64,000 nt of DNA, from positions 3,596,001-3,660,000 of the forward strand of contig JANFOG010000002.1 of the NCBI GenBank assembly GCA_024336345.1. Direction: 5' to 3'. The notes beneath the pieces are model-generated. The model did not search any database. It saw nothing but the letters and a program-made list of their open reading frames with translations, and was not told the origin of the DNA. Shown here piece after piece: positions 1-10,277 of this stretch. Source of the stretch: Mariannaea sp. PMI_226. Taxonomy: Eukaryota > Ascomycota > Sordariomycetes > Hypocreales > Nectriaceae. The first letter of the stretch is position 1, and each line of letters starts with the position of its first letter. The position numbers and the translations under genes were made by a program.

Positions 1-14
1 CCAAACAAAGTGCT

Positions 15-1190
15 TTAGTTCCCTTGCACCTTGAAGGTTCTGCCGCTTGCAGTCTTTCTCTCTCTCTCCTCGTTTTCGGGTCTGGCGCGGCGCAAGACTA
101 ATACACGTGAGTCTCTTTCTTTCAAACAGATAATATTTGAGGATCTTACCTTGAAGGAAATCAGCAGTTCGCTTTCGCATGCGAGAGTGGATATAAGCCT
201 TGGATGCCTTAATATGGTAGTGAAAGTAGTCGCGGAAAGTCTGGATGTGGGAAATAACATCGTTCATTTTCTGAGGGGTGAGGTGACGGGGGAACAGAAC
301 TGAGTAACGAGCATTAGTTGAGTGAACAATTCCAATACTTGAGAGCGCATTTACCGAAAGTGACGTAACCGATCTGGCCATTTCCAGTGCTGAGGACTCC
401 TGGAACATTCTGCAGCTCAAGAGGGGGGTCGTTCCTGAAGAGAACCTGAGGGGCGTTCTGAATTGCTCTCCTTCGTGCGTCAACAAATTCTTGAATGAAG
501 ACTTTGCCGAATACCCTGTCAGTCTCCTCTCGGAAGACGGTGCTGAAGATAACAGTGACTCGATCGTGGCTGGCCTTCACATAAATAGCCTCCTCCTCTC
601 GGTAGTGAATGGCTTTTACTTCGCCGCCCTCGCGGACTCCCTGAGGAGCTTCCTCGGTTGTAAACTTCGACGCTTCTTCCTTGAGATGGTAGTGCTCCTG
701 GTAGGCTTGCTCGAACGGTGCAGCCATGGCGTTGCGCTTCAGGAGAGCGAACTTGAGGGCAAGGGCATCGCGATCCTCTAATTAAGTATTAGCATTGGAG
801 ATTTTATTGCAGAGTATATCGCATTCATACCCTTGCTTTCCGGGAGATTCTCCAGATCTACCAAAACCGAGAAGTCGAAGCCCGGCTCAACCGGGGCCAC
901 ATATTGGCCATATTCACGCTGAAGCACTTCCTGGGCGCCATATTGAATAAGATCTGGGAAACACCTTATTTGAATCGAAAGCAGGATCTGAGTCTTGGTC
1001 TCAGGGGTCGAGATATGGAAGGTAACGCCGTCAAAGTCGCTGACCGTCTGGTCAATGGAGGCGGGAGGGGCGCTGTCTCACGATTAGCTGGGGGGGTCAG
1101 AAGGATGAGGTAAATTGCTTTGTTTTACCCTGAAAACCGCTCGGTCAGAACCGATTGAATCAGCACATTCTGGTAGTCTAACAAAAGCAT
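15..1190 (-). CDS. arc35: Arp2/3 complex 34-kDa subunit (ARPC2/Arc35)
   Basis: Structural subunit of the Arp2/3 complex, which nucleates branched actin at cortical patches and drives endocytosis. I read five exons on the minus strand: 1129-1190, 831-1072, 355-777, 150-299 and 15-97, together 960 nt and 319 residues, close to the roughly 300-320 aa usual for the family. The N-terminus reads [12 protein letters not shown], the middle carries [20 protein letters not shown] and [10 protein letters not shown], and the C-terminal exons read [20 protein letters not shown] and end in RTFKVQGN, all typical of ARPC2. All introns are 51-56 nt with GT..AG ends. The start at 1190 is the only ATG that keeps exon 1 in frame with the conserved core. 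It is divergent from UTP12 across a short shared promoter. The family assignment is firm; the exact ends of exon 2 are the least certain point. Confidence 0.93.
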
Positions 1191-1475
1191 CTTGATGGCG
1201 TGTTGGTTTGCGATCCCCTTTCCTGTCGTCGACCTGGAGCTTGGGTAACCACCTCGTAGTGGGGCTGACGTGGTGAGGCACGTAGAGCTTCCAAGAAACC
1301 CACGTGACGTGGAGCTTCTCGCAGATGTGGATCATGCATCGCATTTCTTATCGATAAGAAAATTTCCCACCTCCGAGAGACAGGGTCGCAGCCTGTGAAT
1401 CTTTGGATTCTTTGCGAAGACGAAGACGAAGTCGAGAAGGTTGACGACGCCAATCCGGGCCGCAACTTGGCAAAC
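1191..1475. promoter_or_regulatory. Shared divergent promoter of ARPC2 and UTP12
   Basis: Only 285 bp separate the two start codons. The stretch holds two TGACGTGG-like motifs (near 1264 and 1304), the second fused to a CACGTG E-box (1301-1306), and an 18-bp perfect palindrome at 1344-1361 made of two inverted GATAAG motifs. Just after it lies an AAAATTT run resembling the RRPE element of ribosome-biogenesis promoters. Motifs are seen; binding is inferred. Confidence 0.6.
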
Positions 1476-4411
1476 ATGGTGAAATCATACTTGTATGAGT
1501 ACTGAGAATCCGTTTGTGACTTATAGCTAATACTTTTGTGATCAGAAAATTTGAACACGCGAAGTCGTTCGGTATCGTCGCTTCCAGTACTTCGAATCTC
1601 GTCTGGACATCGAGGGACCGGACTGGCGCTGGCGCAGGACAAGCAATCGCCGCTGCAAACGAAGAAGTTCTTTGTTGGGATATTAAAAAGGGCGAACTCA
1701 TCAGCCGCTGGAGGGACGAACGATGCCTCACCCCAGTAACCGCCATCGCCCAGAGCAAAACCGACAAGGACATATTCGCCGTTGGATACGAGGATGGCAG
1801 CATTCGGATTTGGGATAGCAAAATATCTACCGTCCTTGTCAATTTCAATGGTCACAAGTCAGCTATCACCAAGCTTGCTTTTGATAAATCCGGCGTTAGG
1901 CTTGCTAGTGGTTCCAAAGACACAGACATCATCGTCTGGGATCTTGTGGCTGAAGTCGGCCAATTCAAGCTGCGAGGTCACAAGGACCAAGTGACGGGTC
2001 TTGAGTTTATCGAGCCAGAGCCGCAGGTTCAAGGAGAGGATGGCACCCAAGCCATGGTTCTCGACACTGACGGTACATCAGATGGTTTCCTCTTGACCAC
2101 CGGCAAGGACTCTCTCATCAAGCTTTGGGACTTGACATCGAGACACTGCATCGAAACACACATCTCACAAACCAACGGTGAATGTTGGGCTCTTGGACTT
2201 TCACCTGATTACAGTGGTTGCATTACTGCAGGAAACGATGGTGAGATCAAGGTTTGGTTTCTGGATGCCGAGGGTCTCGCATTGAGTGCCCGTCGGGTTG
2301 ACGTACCCGCTGCCACGCAATTTCTCCATGATCGTGGAACCCTGCATCGCCAAAGCAAGGATAAAGCAACCGAGGTTGTCTTTCACCCGAAACGGGATTA
2401 TTTCGCCGTTCACGGTTCAGAAAAGGCAGTCGATGTTTGGCGAATACGATCCGAGACTGAAATTAAGAAGGCCTTGGCCCGCAAGCGCAGAAGACGTCGT
2501 GAGAAACAGAAGGATGGCAAGCAAATAGAAGATGAAACTGGGAATGCGGACGCCGAGGACGCGTCAAAAGCCGATGTCAGCGATGTCTTTGTTCAATATG
2601 TTATCGTGCGAACTGGCGGTAAGGTGCGGTCTGTTGACTGGGCCGTGCCGACTGGACAAAAGGATCTACATCTGCTAGTAGGGACGACTAACAATCAACT
2701 CGAGTACTACAGTCTACCACCAAAGGATAAGAGCGAGAAATCGAAGATAGGAGATGTCCCGGAGTACACTCGATCGCTTTCCGTCGAACTTCCCGGACAT
2801 CGAACGGACATTCGAGCGCTCTCCCTGAGCTCAGATGACAAAATGCTCGCGTCAGCGTCCAATGGAAGCTTGAAGATATGGAACGTAAAAACACAGCATT
2901 GTATTCGTACATTTGAATGCGGATATGCGCTTTGCTGTGCATTCCTCCCTGGAGACAAGGTCGTTGTAGTCGGAACGAAGAGCGGCGAGCTGCAGCTTTT
3001 CGACGTTGCCTCTGCTGCACTTCTTGACAGTGTTGATGCTCATGAGGGCGCAATCTGGTCACTTCAGGTCCACCCCAACGGTCAATCGGTTGTTTCTGGA
3101 AGTGCCGACAAGACTGCCAAATTCTGGGACTTCAAGATCATACAGGAACAAGTGTTGGGCACGACGAGAACTACGCCTAAACTGAAGCTTGTGCAATCCA
3201 GGACACTCAAGGTTTCTGACGATATCCTAAGCCTTAAGTTTTCGCCAGATGCTAGGCTCTTGGCTGTTGCTCTTCTCGACAACACCGTCAAAGTCTTCTT
3301 TGTTGATTCCCTAAAGCTCTACTTGAACCTCTATGGCCACAAGCTTCCCGTTCTCAGCATGGATATCTCATACGACAGCAAGTTGATCGTTACCAGCTCC
3401 GCTGATAAGAATATCAGAATATGGGGCCTTGACTTTGGTGACTGCCACAAGGCACTTTTTGGACATCAAGACAGTATCCTGCAGGTTGCTTTTGTCCCGC
3501 ACAACTCTGATGGCAACGGACACCACTTCTTTAGCACTAGCAAGGACCGCACGATCCGGTACTGGGATGCCGACAAGTTTGAGCAGATCCAGAGGTTGAA
3601 TGGCCACCACGGAGAGGTATGGGCGATTGCTGTGAGTCACACTGGGAACTTCATAGCCAGTGCTGGCCACGACAAGAGCATCCGAGTTTGGGACGAGACC
3701 GAGGAGCAGATCTTCTTGGAGGAAGAGCGTGAGAAGGAAATCGAGGAACTGTACGAGAGCACCTTGACAACGTCTCTGGAGCGGGATCCTGATGCTCAGG
3801 ATGAGAGCGGAGAAGTTGCTGCTGCCAGCAAGCAGACCACAGAAACTCTCATGGCTGGAGAGCGAATAGCAGAGGCACTGGAAATGGGCATGGCAGATCT
3901 CAACTTGTTGAAGGAGTACGAGGACGCCAAGCTCACAAACCCCCATGCCATGCCTCCTCAACGAAACCCTATCTTCCTTGCGCTTGGGAACATCACCGCC
4001 GAGGCTTATGTTATGTCCGTCTTGCAGCGCATCAAGGCCTCAGCACTGCACGATGCTCTGCTGGTCCTCCCCTTCGCCTCCGTCCCGATCCTCTTCACCT
4101 TCCTCAACATCTTCGCCATGCGCTCAATGCACATCCCTCTCACGTGCCGCATCCTCTTTTTCATGCTTAAGACACATCACAAGCAGATTGTGGCTAGCCG
4201 AACCGTGAAGGTCATGCTGGACGGCATCCGGGTCAACCTTCGAGCGGCGCTCAAGCGGCAGAAGGATGAGATGGGCGTCAATATTGCGGCGCTCAAGGTG
4301 GTGGGCATGCAGATTCGAGACAAGAGCATCAAGGACTATGTCGACGAGAACTGGGAAGAGGACAATGCAGAGAGAGGCGCCAAGAAGCGAGGATTCGTCC
4401 ATGTCGCTTGA
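1476..4411 (+). CDS. UTP12: U3 snoRNP / UTP-B subunit Utp12 (Dip2, WDR3)
   Basis: Nucleolar WD-repeat protein of the UTP-B subcomplex of the small-subunit processome, needed for 18S rRNA processing. Two exons: a 17-nt first exon 1476-1492 coding MVKSY plus two bases, a 53-nt intron with GTATGA donor and GCTAAT branch site, then 1546-4411, giving 960 aa. Joining them restores the family N-terminus MVKSYLKFEHAKSFG. The protein shows two sets of WD40 repeats, for example LASGSKDTDIIVWDL, LASASNGSLKIWNVKTQHCI and VTSSADKNIRIWGLDFGDCH, then an acidic helical stretch (EEEREKEIEELYE) and the Utp12 C-terminal domain from about residue 800. Length matches yeast Dip2 (about 940 aa). An apparent start inside the intron at 1538 is GTG and should be ignored. 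Confidence 0.95.
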
Positions 4412-4915
4412 GGGGAGATGTAATTCAAAATGGGGTTTTTATGTCAAAGGAAAAGTAAAATGTATTAGACTCTGGTGGGGTCGGACGCCTCTTTGTGCAT
4501 TATCTATTATACCGGCATGTCTTTTTTTGCCAAGGGTTTATATATACCTTAAATTTTTGGAAAATATCATCTCTGTTCAAGAAAATATGAGTGTATGAAG
4601 AAGCTCTTATTGAAGAAATGGATCGTATCGAAGAGCCAAGGTTGGTCGTGAGACTCTAGATAGCGCAGATGCATGATGGTTATGGGCAAAATAGTACATT
4701 GCAGAATCTGTATCTTGTTGCCTTCACAAAGATGCTTCTCATATCCCTCAGCATTAAGTTGATTTGACTTCGTTGTTCATGAACTCTCTGACAAATTTTG
4801 GGCCTTATTGCTCCATCTCGTAGCCAACCCGTGTCTACCTTGCGGAATCCAAGTCTATATCTATTTTGCCTCATAAACGTGTCATAATATTAAATGAACG
4901 CCCCGTTCTGTTTAT
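4412..4915. other. Intergenic, convergent 3' ends
   Basis: AT-rich spacer between the 3' ends of UTP12 and the RING-like gene. It presumably holds both 3' UTRs. No coding frame, tRNA or repeat was recognised. Confidence 0.6.
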
Positions 4916-7084
4916 CTAATAATCGTCCTCGTCATCACTGCTCTCAGGGTAGTAGTCACTGTCACGGCCGTGACTATCATGCTGGACGACCTCGTCGTCG
5001 TCTTCTGTGACAGTGTCGTCGAAGGCGTCGTCGTTATCACCATCATCCGCCTCCTCCTCGGATTCCACCGGGGCGTTTTCATCACCATCCGTCGAGGCTC
5101 CGTCGTCTCCTTCTGGACTGCCATGACCCAGAACTTGAATAACGCCACCGTTATCACCGTTTTGGCCTGCGCCATCACCACTTCCCCCACTCGACGAGTG
5201 GATGGAGTTGATGATGATTTCAGCCGAGCTCTCGCTGCTGTTCCCATATGATCTATTATTGTCGCTACCAGAGCCGACAGCTGCAGCTGGGTCGTCCGGA
5301 TCGAGGTCCATCTCGACGATTTGGGCGTCAGGGACCACTTGATCTCCTGGCTGCTCATCTTCAGGCGGAACAAAGTGGATTATATCGTGATCCACGTCCG
5401 GGTTGTCCTCGTCCCAGTTCTCTTCCTCCTCTCCCTCTTCGCCATCTAACTCAGCCTGGCGCAACTCCTCCTGTTGCTGGCGAAGTATGTCCTGTAATCG
5501 CCTCACGTGGTCAGGGAGAGGCATCCCAAATAAACTGCCCCCCGTCAAATCCGCGCCGGGTCGATTTTCCATGGACATGAACATGTCATCTCCTTCAAAC
5601 AGTCTCCTATCAAATTGGTGCCTGCAGAAAGGACAGAGCCCCGTGGAAGTGATAATGGCCTTGAAGCAGCGGAAATGTAACGGCTGCTTGCAGCAGGAAG
5701 TAAGGGTAACATTCAGATGATACGGAACGACTTCTTGTGCGAAGAACCTGTCACCGCAAATCGCGCAGTCAGGCAAGGCTTGAATAGCTTCTAGATCCGT
5801 AAGTAAATTTGCTAACGTGGCGCCGTCAATGGCTCTAAGCAAGAGGCCTCTATTCTGATAGTCTGTGTCCCTGTTATATTTGAGAATTCGCATAGTATCG
5901 TGGACGCGTTCCTCAGCTCTCTCGACCTTGTACCCGTTGTTTCCTACAAAGAGCAACCGTACGAAACGCTCAGTAAGCTGTTGCAAACGACCCGGTGCCG
6001 GGGTCCGGCAGTCGAGATACCTCCAGCCAGGCGGCGCGTTTTCTTGTTCAAAGAAGGGATTTAGGGTAGACAAAATATAGCGCTCCATGAGGATATTGAG
6101 GAAGACGGAGCTGACGCCAGGGTCATGCGCAGCATACCAGACGAACAAAAGCGCGAGAGCCTCTCTTTTCGACAATATCAACTTCCACGTCTCGAGGTCG
6201 GGGACCTCCCCTACCCATCCCTGAACAGTTGGACCTAAAGCGACAAGTTTCTGGATATTGGCGCCGATCTGGGAAACCAATCGGTTGAAACGGACGGACT
6301 CGCCCTCCTGAGCCAAAGCGTACCAGCGCTGATTTGGAACAGGGCCAAAAAAAAGTTGTATGAAAGTTGGGAGATCGAATCCCTCTGGATCTTCAGCGCG
6401 GGCCCACCAGTTGTGAGCTCTTCCCGACCGTAGCAACTGAGAATCTCGAATACGGCTGGCTCGCGAGACGTTGTGGCACCAAGGCTTTCTTGAGTTGGGG
6501 CACTCCGTCTCATTGCACCACGAAGTCGGCGGCCGGTCAGGCTCGTCCCATCCAATATGATGCGGGTTCTGCGTGCAGCACATGTTGGCGTAGTGTAGCG
6601 CATGTGAGTGTATCGAAAGATTGCCGTCTCCTAGCTCGACATCAACAAAGGTTTCCATGATGACTAGAAGCTCGTAGAAATAGTTGTTGATAGTTCCAAT
6701 ATCATCGTCTGGTACATCTATCAAGTGGATGTCATCGACATAGTCAACACGGTACGGGGCGCTGGGCAAGAGGCATATATCATCCCGAGTGCAGGTTGGG
6801 CATGGGACGGCATAGTGCTCTGTACGGATCTGGTGGGGGAGGCGGAAACATGGGGAAGCAGCCGCTACAGCACAGCGAATCCATGTTTGCTCTTGGTGAT
6901 GAACATAGGTGAAGCCATCAATCTGGGGAATGTTGTGAGTTCTTCTCGTTATTTCGTCAACTACTGTATCTCGCTCGTAATGTGGGTATTGGACATTTGG
7001 GGGACTCTCTGTGCGAGGAAGTTCTTCACCTGGTGGAGGGGTCTCCACGGGACAGATGAACCAGCTGTTGATTCGGATACACAT
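4916..7084 (-). CDS. RING-type zinc finger protein with acidic C-terminus
   Basis: Single-exon 722-aa protein starting at an ATG at 7084. A RING-like finger lies at about residues 437-485: CAICGDRFF, then CCKQPLHFRCF, then LCPFCRHQF. Eight possible zinc ligands can be counted (C,C,C,C,H,C,C,C), but the two adjacent cysteines before the histidine do not follow canonical C3HC4 spacing. After it comes a short coiled-coil-like helix (LQDILRQQQEELRQAELDG) and about 170 residues very rich in Asp, Glu, Ser and Gly. The N-terminal 430 residues contain scattered Cys/His and no domain I recognise. RING fingers usually mark E3 ubiquitin ligases, so that role is an inference. It is convergent with UTP12 and divergent from FAHD1. 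Confidence 0.75.
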   Translation of the reverse strand: MCIRINSWFICPVETPPPGEELPRTESPPNVQYPHYERDTVVDEITRRTHNIPQIDGFTYVHHQEQTWIRCAVAAASPCFRLPHQIRTEHYAVPCPTCTRDDICLLPSAPYRVDYVDDIHLIDVPDDDIGTINNYFYELLVIMETFVDVELGDGNLSIHSHALHYANMCCTQNPHHIGWDEPDRPPTSWCNETECPNSRKPWCHNVSRASRIRDSQLLRSGRAHNWWARAEDPEGFDLPTFIQLFFGPVPNQRWYALAQEGESVRFNRLVSQIGANIQKLVALGPTVQGWVGEVPDLETWKLILSKREALALLFVWYAAHDPGVSSVFLNILMERYILSTLNPFFEQENAPPGWRYLDCRTPAPGRLQQLTERFVRLLFVGNNGYKVERAEERVHDTMRILKYNRDTDYQNRGLLLRAIDGATLANLLTDLEAIQALPDCAICGDRFFAQEVVPYHLNVTLTSCCKQPLHFRCFKAIITSTGLCPFCRHQFDRRLFEGDDMFMSMENRPGADLTGGSLFGMPLPDHVRRLQDILRQQQEELRQAELDGEEGEEEENWDEDNPDVDHDIIHFVPPEDEQPGDQVVPDAQIVEMDLDPDDPAAAVGSGSDNNRSYGNSSESSAEIIINSIHSSSGGSGDGAGQNGDNGGVIQVLGHGSPEGDDGASTDGDENAPVESEEEADDGDNDDAFDDTVTEDDDEVVQHDSHGRDSDYYPESSDDEDDY

Positions 7085-8246
7085 TGTAGTTTATAGCAGT
7101 TGTGTTCTCGTGTATTTGAATTAGCAGAAAGAATCCGAACAAGAGAACAGGAGGAATCTCCTGTCTTTTGTAACTGCATCTTGAGAGTTGGAGATGTCTA
7201 GATAGTGTATAAGATTTTAACCTTGTTACCAAAAAAACGGCTTTCAAATTTGAACAAGGCCATTCATTCGACTGAGACTGTAGCTCATGATCTTTGTTCC
7301 AAGTGAAGCTTTCTTTTGGCAAGGAAGGAAGAGTCCCAGATAACAAAGGGGAACATCTATAAACATATCCACGGATAGATAAAATGAGACCAAAGCCCTT
7401 TACTTCCGAGGCTCAATAAGAGCACTCTGCTGGATAAAGGATCTACACCGTCTCTTGGGAGGTTAACCAATTGGCTGCATACTCTCACTCACACGTATGT
7501 ATTACATATATCGGTAAGTGGGCGTGCAAGCTGGTTTGAGCTGATATACTGGTATATGGTATGGGTTGGCAACCCAAATAGATGGATATAACATAAGAAC
7601 AGTGTTGAGGGTTGCATGATAAAGGAGGGAGTTGATGAGTTGAAGCATTTTGGATTCACGCAGCGTTATTCGATAATAGAGACAGCTGGTTGCACAGGTA
7701 GTGATAATGTATTGTCCGTCTTTGTTCTTTTCTTTATTTCTTAGAAGTAGTGAGGCTATCAAAACACAAAGCCATCTTGAACAGAGAAGACATGGTGGTG
7801 CCAACACCGTCTTGTGCAGGGTGAGGTGGATAGCTACAATAAAACCACAGAACGAGTTCTCTACACTTTCTCAATAGCAGCATACCTGAACAATTGGTCA
7901 AAAGAATAAAAAATGCATCCAATGTTCTTTTTTTTTTCTTGCTTGAGACTAAACCTTTGTTGCAGAGCAAAAAGGAAATAAGGAAAAAGAGACTATCCTC
8001 AGGGGTCTGGTGGTTGATGAACACCAGCTGGCCCGGGACCGCATCCGCAAAAAATGGACCGACCGGAGACCGACCTCCGAGGTTGACACCATCGGCTTTC
8101 AATTCCGACCAACACCTTTTGCCTACCGCTTGTGACACTCACATAGGCCACCCAACCGTACAACACGGATGCATGCTTTAAATCCTTCAACTACAAACAA
8201 TCTCCTCTTTCAGTAGACTCCTGTTGAAAGCTCATTACTCTTCATC
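7085..8246. other. Divergent intergenic region, RING-like gene / FAHD1
   Basis: About 1.2 kb between two divergent start codons. AT-rich on the RING side, CT-rich just before FAHD1. Short open frames here lack conserved sequence, so I see only promoter and 5' UTR material. Confidence 0.5.
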
Positions 8247-9186
8247 ATGTTTGCTTTCAGACGCACCTTGGCCACCTTGGCCCCTCAGGCCTCGGCTCTG
8301 AAGCAAGCCGGCAAGGTGGTGTGCATTGGCCGCAACTTTGCGTACGTATACCCTCAAACCCTTTCTGCATTGTCTTTGTTTTCTATCCGAGACGAGCAAT
8401 TGGTTGACTTGTTTCTTTCTTTGCTTTTCGTGATGTAGTGATCACATTGCTGAGCTCCAAAACACCACGCCCAAGCAGCCCTTTTTCTTCTTGAAGCCCC
8501 CGTCCTCCATCGTCCTACCTGGAGAGGGCTCTGTCTTGCGGCCTAAGGGCATTGATATGCATTACGAGGTCGAGTTGGCTCTGGTCATTGGCAAGGTGGT
8601 TCGCGATCTCAAGCCGTCGGATCTGAAGGGAGCCATTGAGGCTATTCAGGGTGAGTCCAAACGACAAACATACTGTTGTTACTGTTGTCTTTATTCCCAG
8701 TTTTACATGGCCTAGTATACTCAAATGGCTAACACAACCCTCTTACACGCGCAAACAGCCTATGCTGTGGCTATTGACATGACGGCCCGCAACGCGCAGA
8801 ACGAGGCCAAGAAGAAGGGTCTCCCCTGGGACATTGCCAAGGGCTTCGACACCTTCCTGCCCATGAGCAAGGTCATCGCCAAGGAGGCCATCAAGAACCC
8901 CCAAGACGTGGAGCTGTTCCTCAAGGTCAACGGTGAGATCAAGCAGCAGGGCTCCACGAACCTGATGATTTATCAGATCCCTCGCATCCTGAGCGACATC
9001 TCCAAGGTCATGACCCTGCACCCTGGTGATATTGTCCTCACCGGAACTCCTGCCGGTGTCGGCCCCGCCATTCCCGGCGATGTCATCACCGCTGGCGTCA
9101 GGGTAGACGGCGTTGAGCTCGAGGACGGCAGCATCGAGATCCCTGTTGAGGAGTCGCCTAGCTCATACACCTTTGCCGAGACTTAA
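8247..9186 (+). CDS. FAHD1: Mitochondrial acylpyruvate hydrolase (FAHD1-like)
   Basis: Fumarylacetoacetate-hydrolase-family enzyme; FAHD1 members hydrolyse acylpyruvates and decarboxylate oxaloacetate in mitochondria. Three exons, 8247-8341, 8439-8650 and 8759-9186 (735 nt, 244 aa), with GTACGT and GTGAGT donors. The first 25 residues, MFAFRRTLATLAPQAS onward, are Arg/Ala/Ser-rich without acidic residues, like a mitochondrial presequence. Spliced, the conserved blocks are CIGRNFADHIAEL, the metal site HYEVELALVIGKV (ExE), AVAIDMTARNAQ (third acidic ligand), and TGTPAGVGPAIPGD. Length fits short FAHD1 proteins rather than full fumarylacetoacetase. It is convergent with the 3-hydroxyanthranilate dioxygenase gene, 284 bp away; a functional link is not evident. 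Confidence 0.93.
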
Positions 9187-9470
9187 AAAGGAAGGCATTC
9201 AGTTTTTGTTTTTTCCCTCTTGGAAGTGGATTTAGAGTAATGGGCAATAGGCAGTGAGCAAATAGCCGATATGTAGACTCGGGGCCCAGTCAAAGGTAGA
9301 AAATGTCTCAACCAAAGTCACCAAAAAAAAAAAAAAATGATAATAGATTCCAGCACAGGGTTTGTACCAACCTTTATGTACAACTACTACTACAAATTTA
9401 AACCGAGAGCATACATGAAGATCACATAGGCTCGTCTCAGTGCTGTATTGTTCATCGTGTTAAGATGAAT

Positions 9471-10277
9471 TTACTCCAAGTTGGGGTCCTTGATAGAACC
9501 TGGTTGAGGGGCCCAGTCAGCCACAGCACCGCACTTCCTGCAGGTCCTCTTCTCTGTGTCATTCTTAAAGTCCTCCACGGCTGTCTTGATCTGAGTGCCG
9601 AGGTCGGTGCAATGGAAAGCAGCCTCGTGAACAATCTCCCTGCACTGGCCGCAGTACCAGCGCATGCGGTCAAGGGAATCGACGGGACGGCGCTGCTCAA
9701 GGACGATGCCGACAGTGTTGGCGAAGCGCACCGGGTTGTGAGGCGTGTTGCCTGGCAGCAGGAACATGTCGCCCTCGCGGATGATGATGTCGCGAAATTG
9801 GCCATCATCAACCACCTTGAGCATCATGGCGCCTTTGTACTGATAGAACCACTCTGGGGTCTGGTTGATGTGGTAGTCAGTTCTGGCATTGGGGCCTCCG
9901 ACGATCTGTGGGGTTAGGAATGAGAGATCCAATGTCAGTCTCTGGAGGTGCATTTTTTTGGGGGCGGTTTTGGACGGGTAGATGGAATGAGGGTGGCATT
10001 TGACTATACCATGACAGTGACATCGTCATTGTAGACACAGTAGTTGTTAATGGGCGGTTGGAGGAGATGAGAGTTCTCCTCAAGCCTGAGCAGTTGTTCA
10101 TGTTAATAGTCGGCTAAAATAGCAAGTAGTCACCAAGCCGGATGGTATGGTGATGTGATGTGGTGTGATGAAAGATGTGATATTCTTGCCACCCGGCAAG
10201 GTATCAACGATTATCATGGATGAAGGATGCCATTGACTGACTCACCATTTGGGCAAGTTAAGCGGTGGCGCGAGCAT
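9471..10277 (-). CDS. BNA1: 3-hydroxyanthranilate 3,4-dioxygenase (BNA1/HAAO)
   Basis: Fe(II) cupin enzyme of the kynurenine route to NAD: it opens the ring of 3-hydroxyanthranilate to the precursor of quinolinate. Three exons on the minus strand: 10246-10277, 10010-10085 and 9471-9905 (543 nt, 180 aa). The joined N-terminus reads [20 protein letters not shown], then [20 protein letters not shown]. Iron ligands are in [11 protein letters not shown] (His, Glu) and [11 protein letters not shown] (His). Near the C-terminus WYCGQC and RTCRKCG form the rubredoxin-like four-cysteine metal site found in fungal and bacterial forms. Length matches fungal orthologues of 170-195 aa. The promoter has a polypurine/polypyrimidine block and a 12-bp palindrome. 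Confidence 0.95.
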
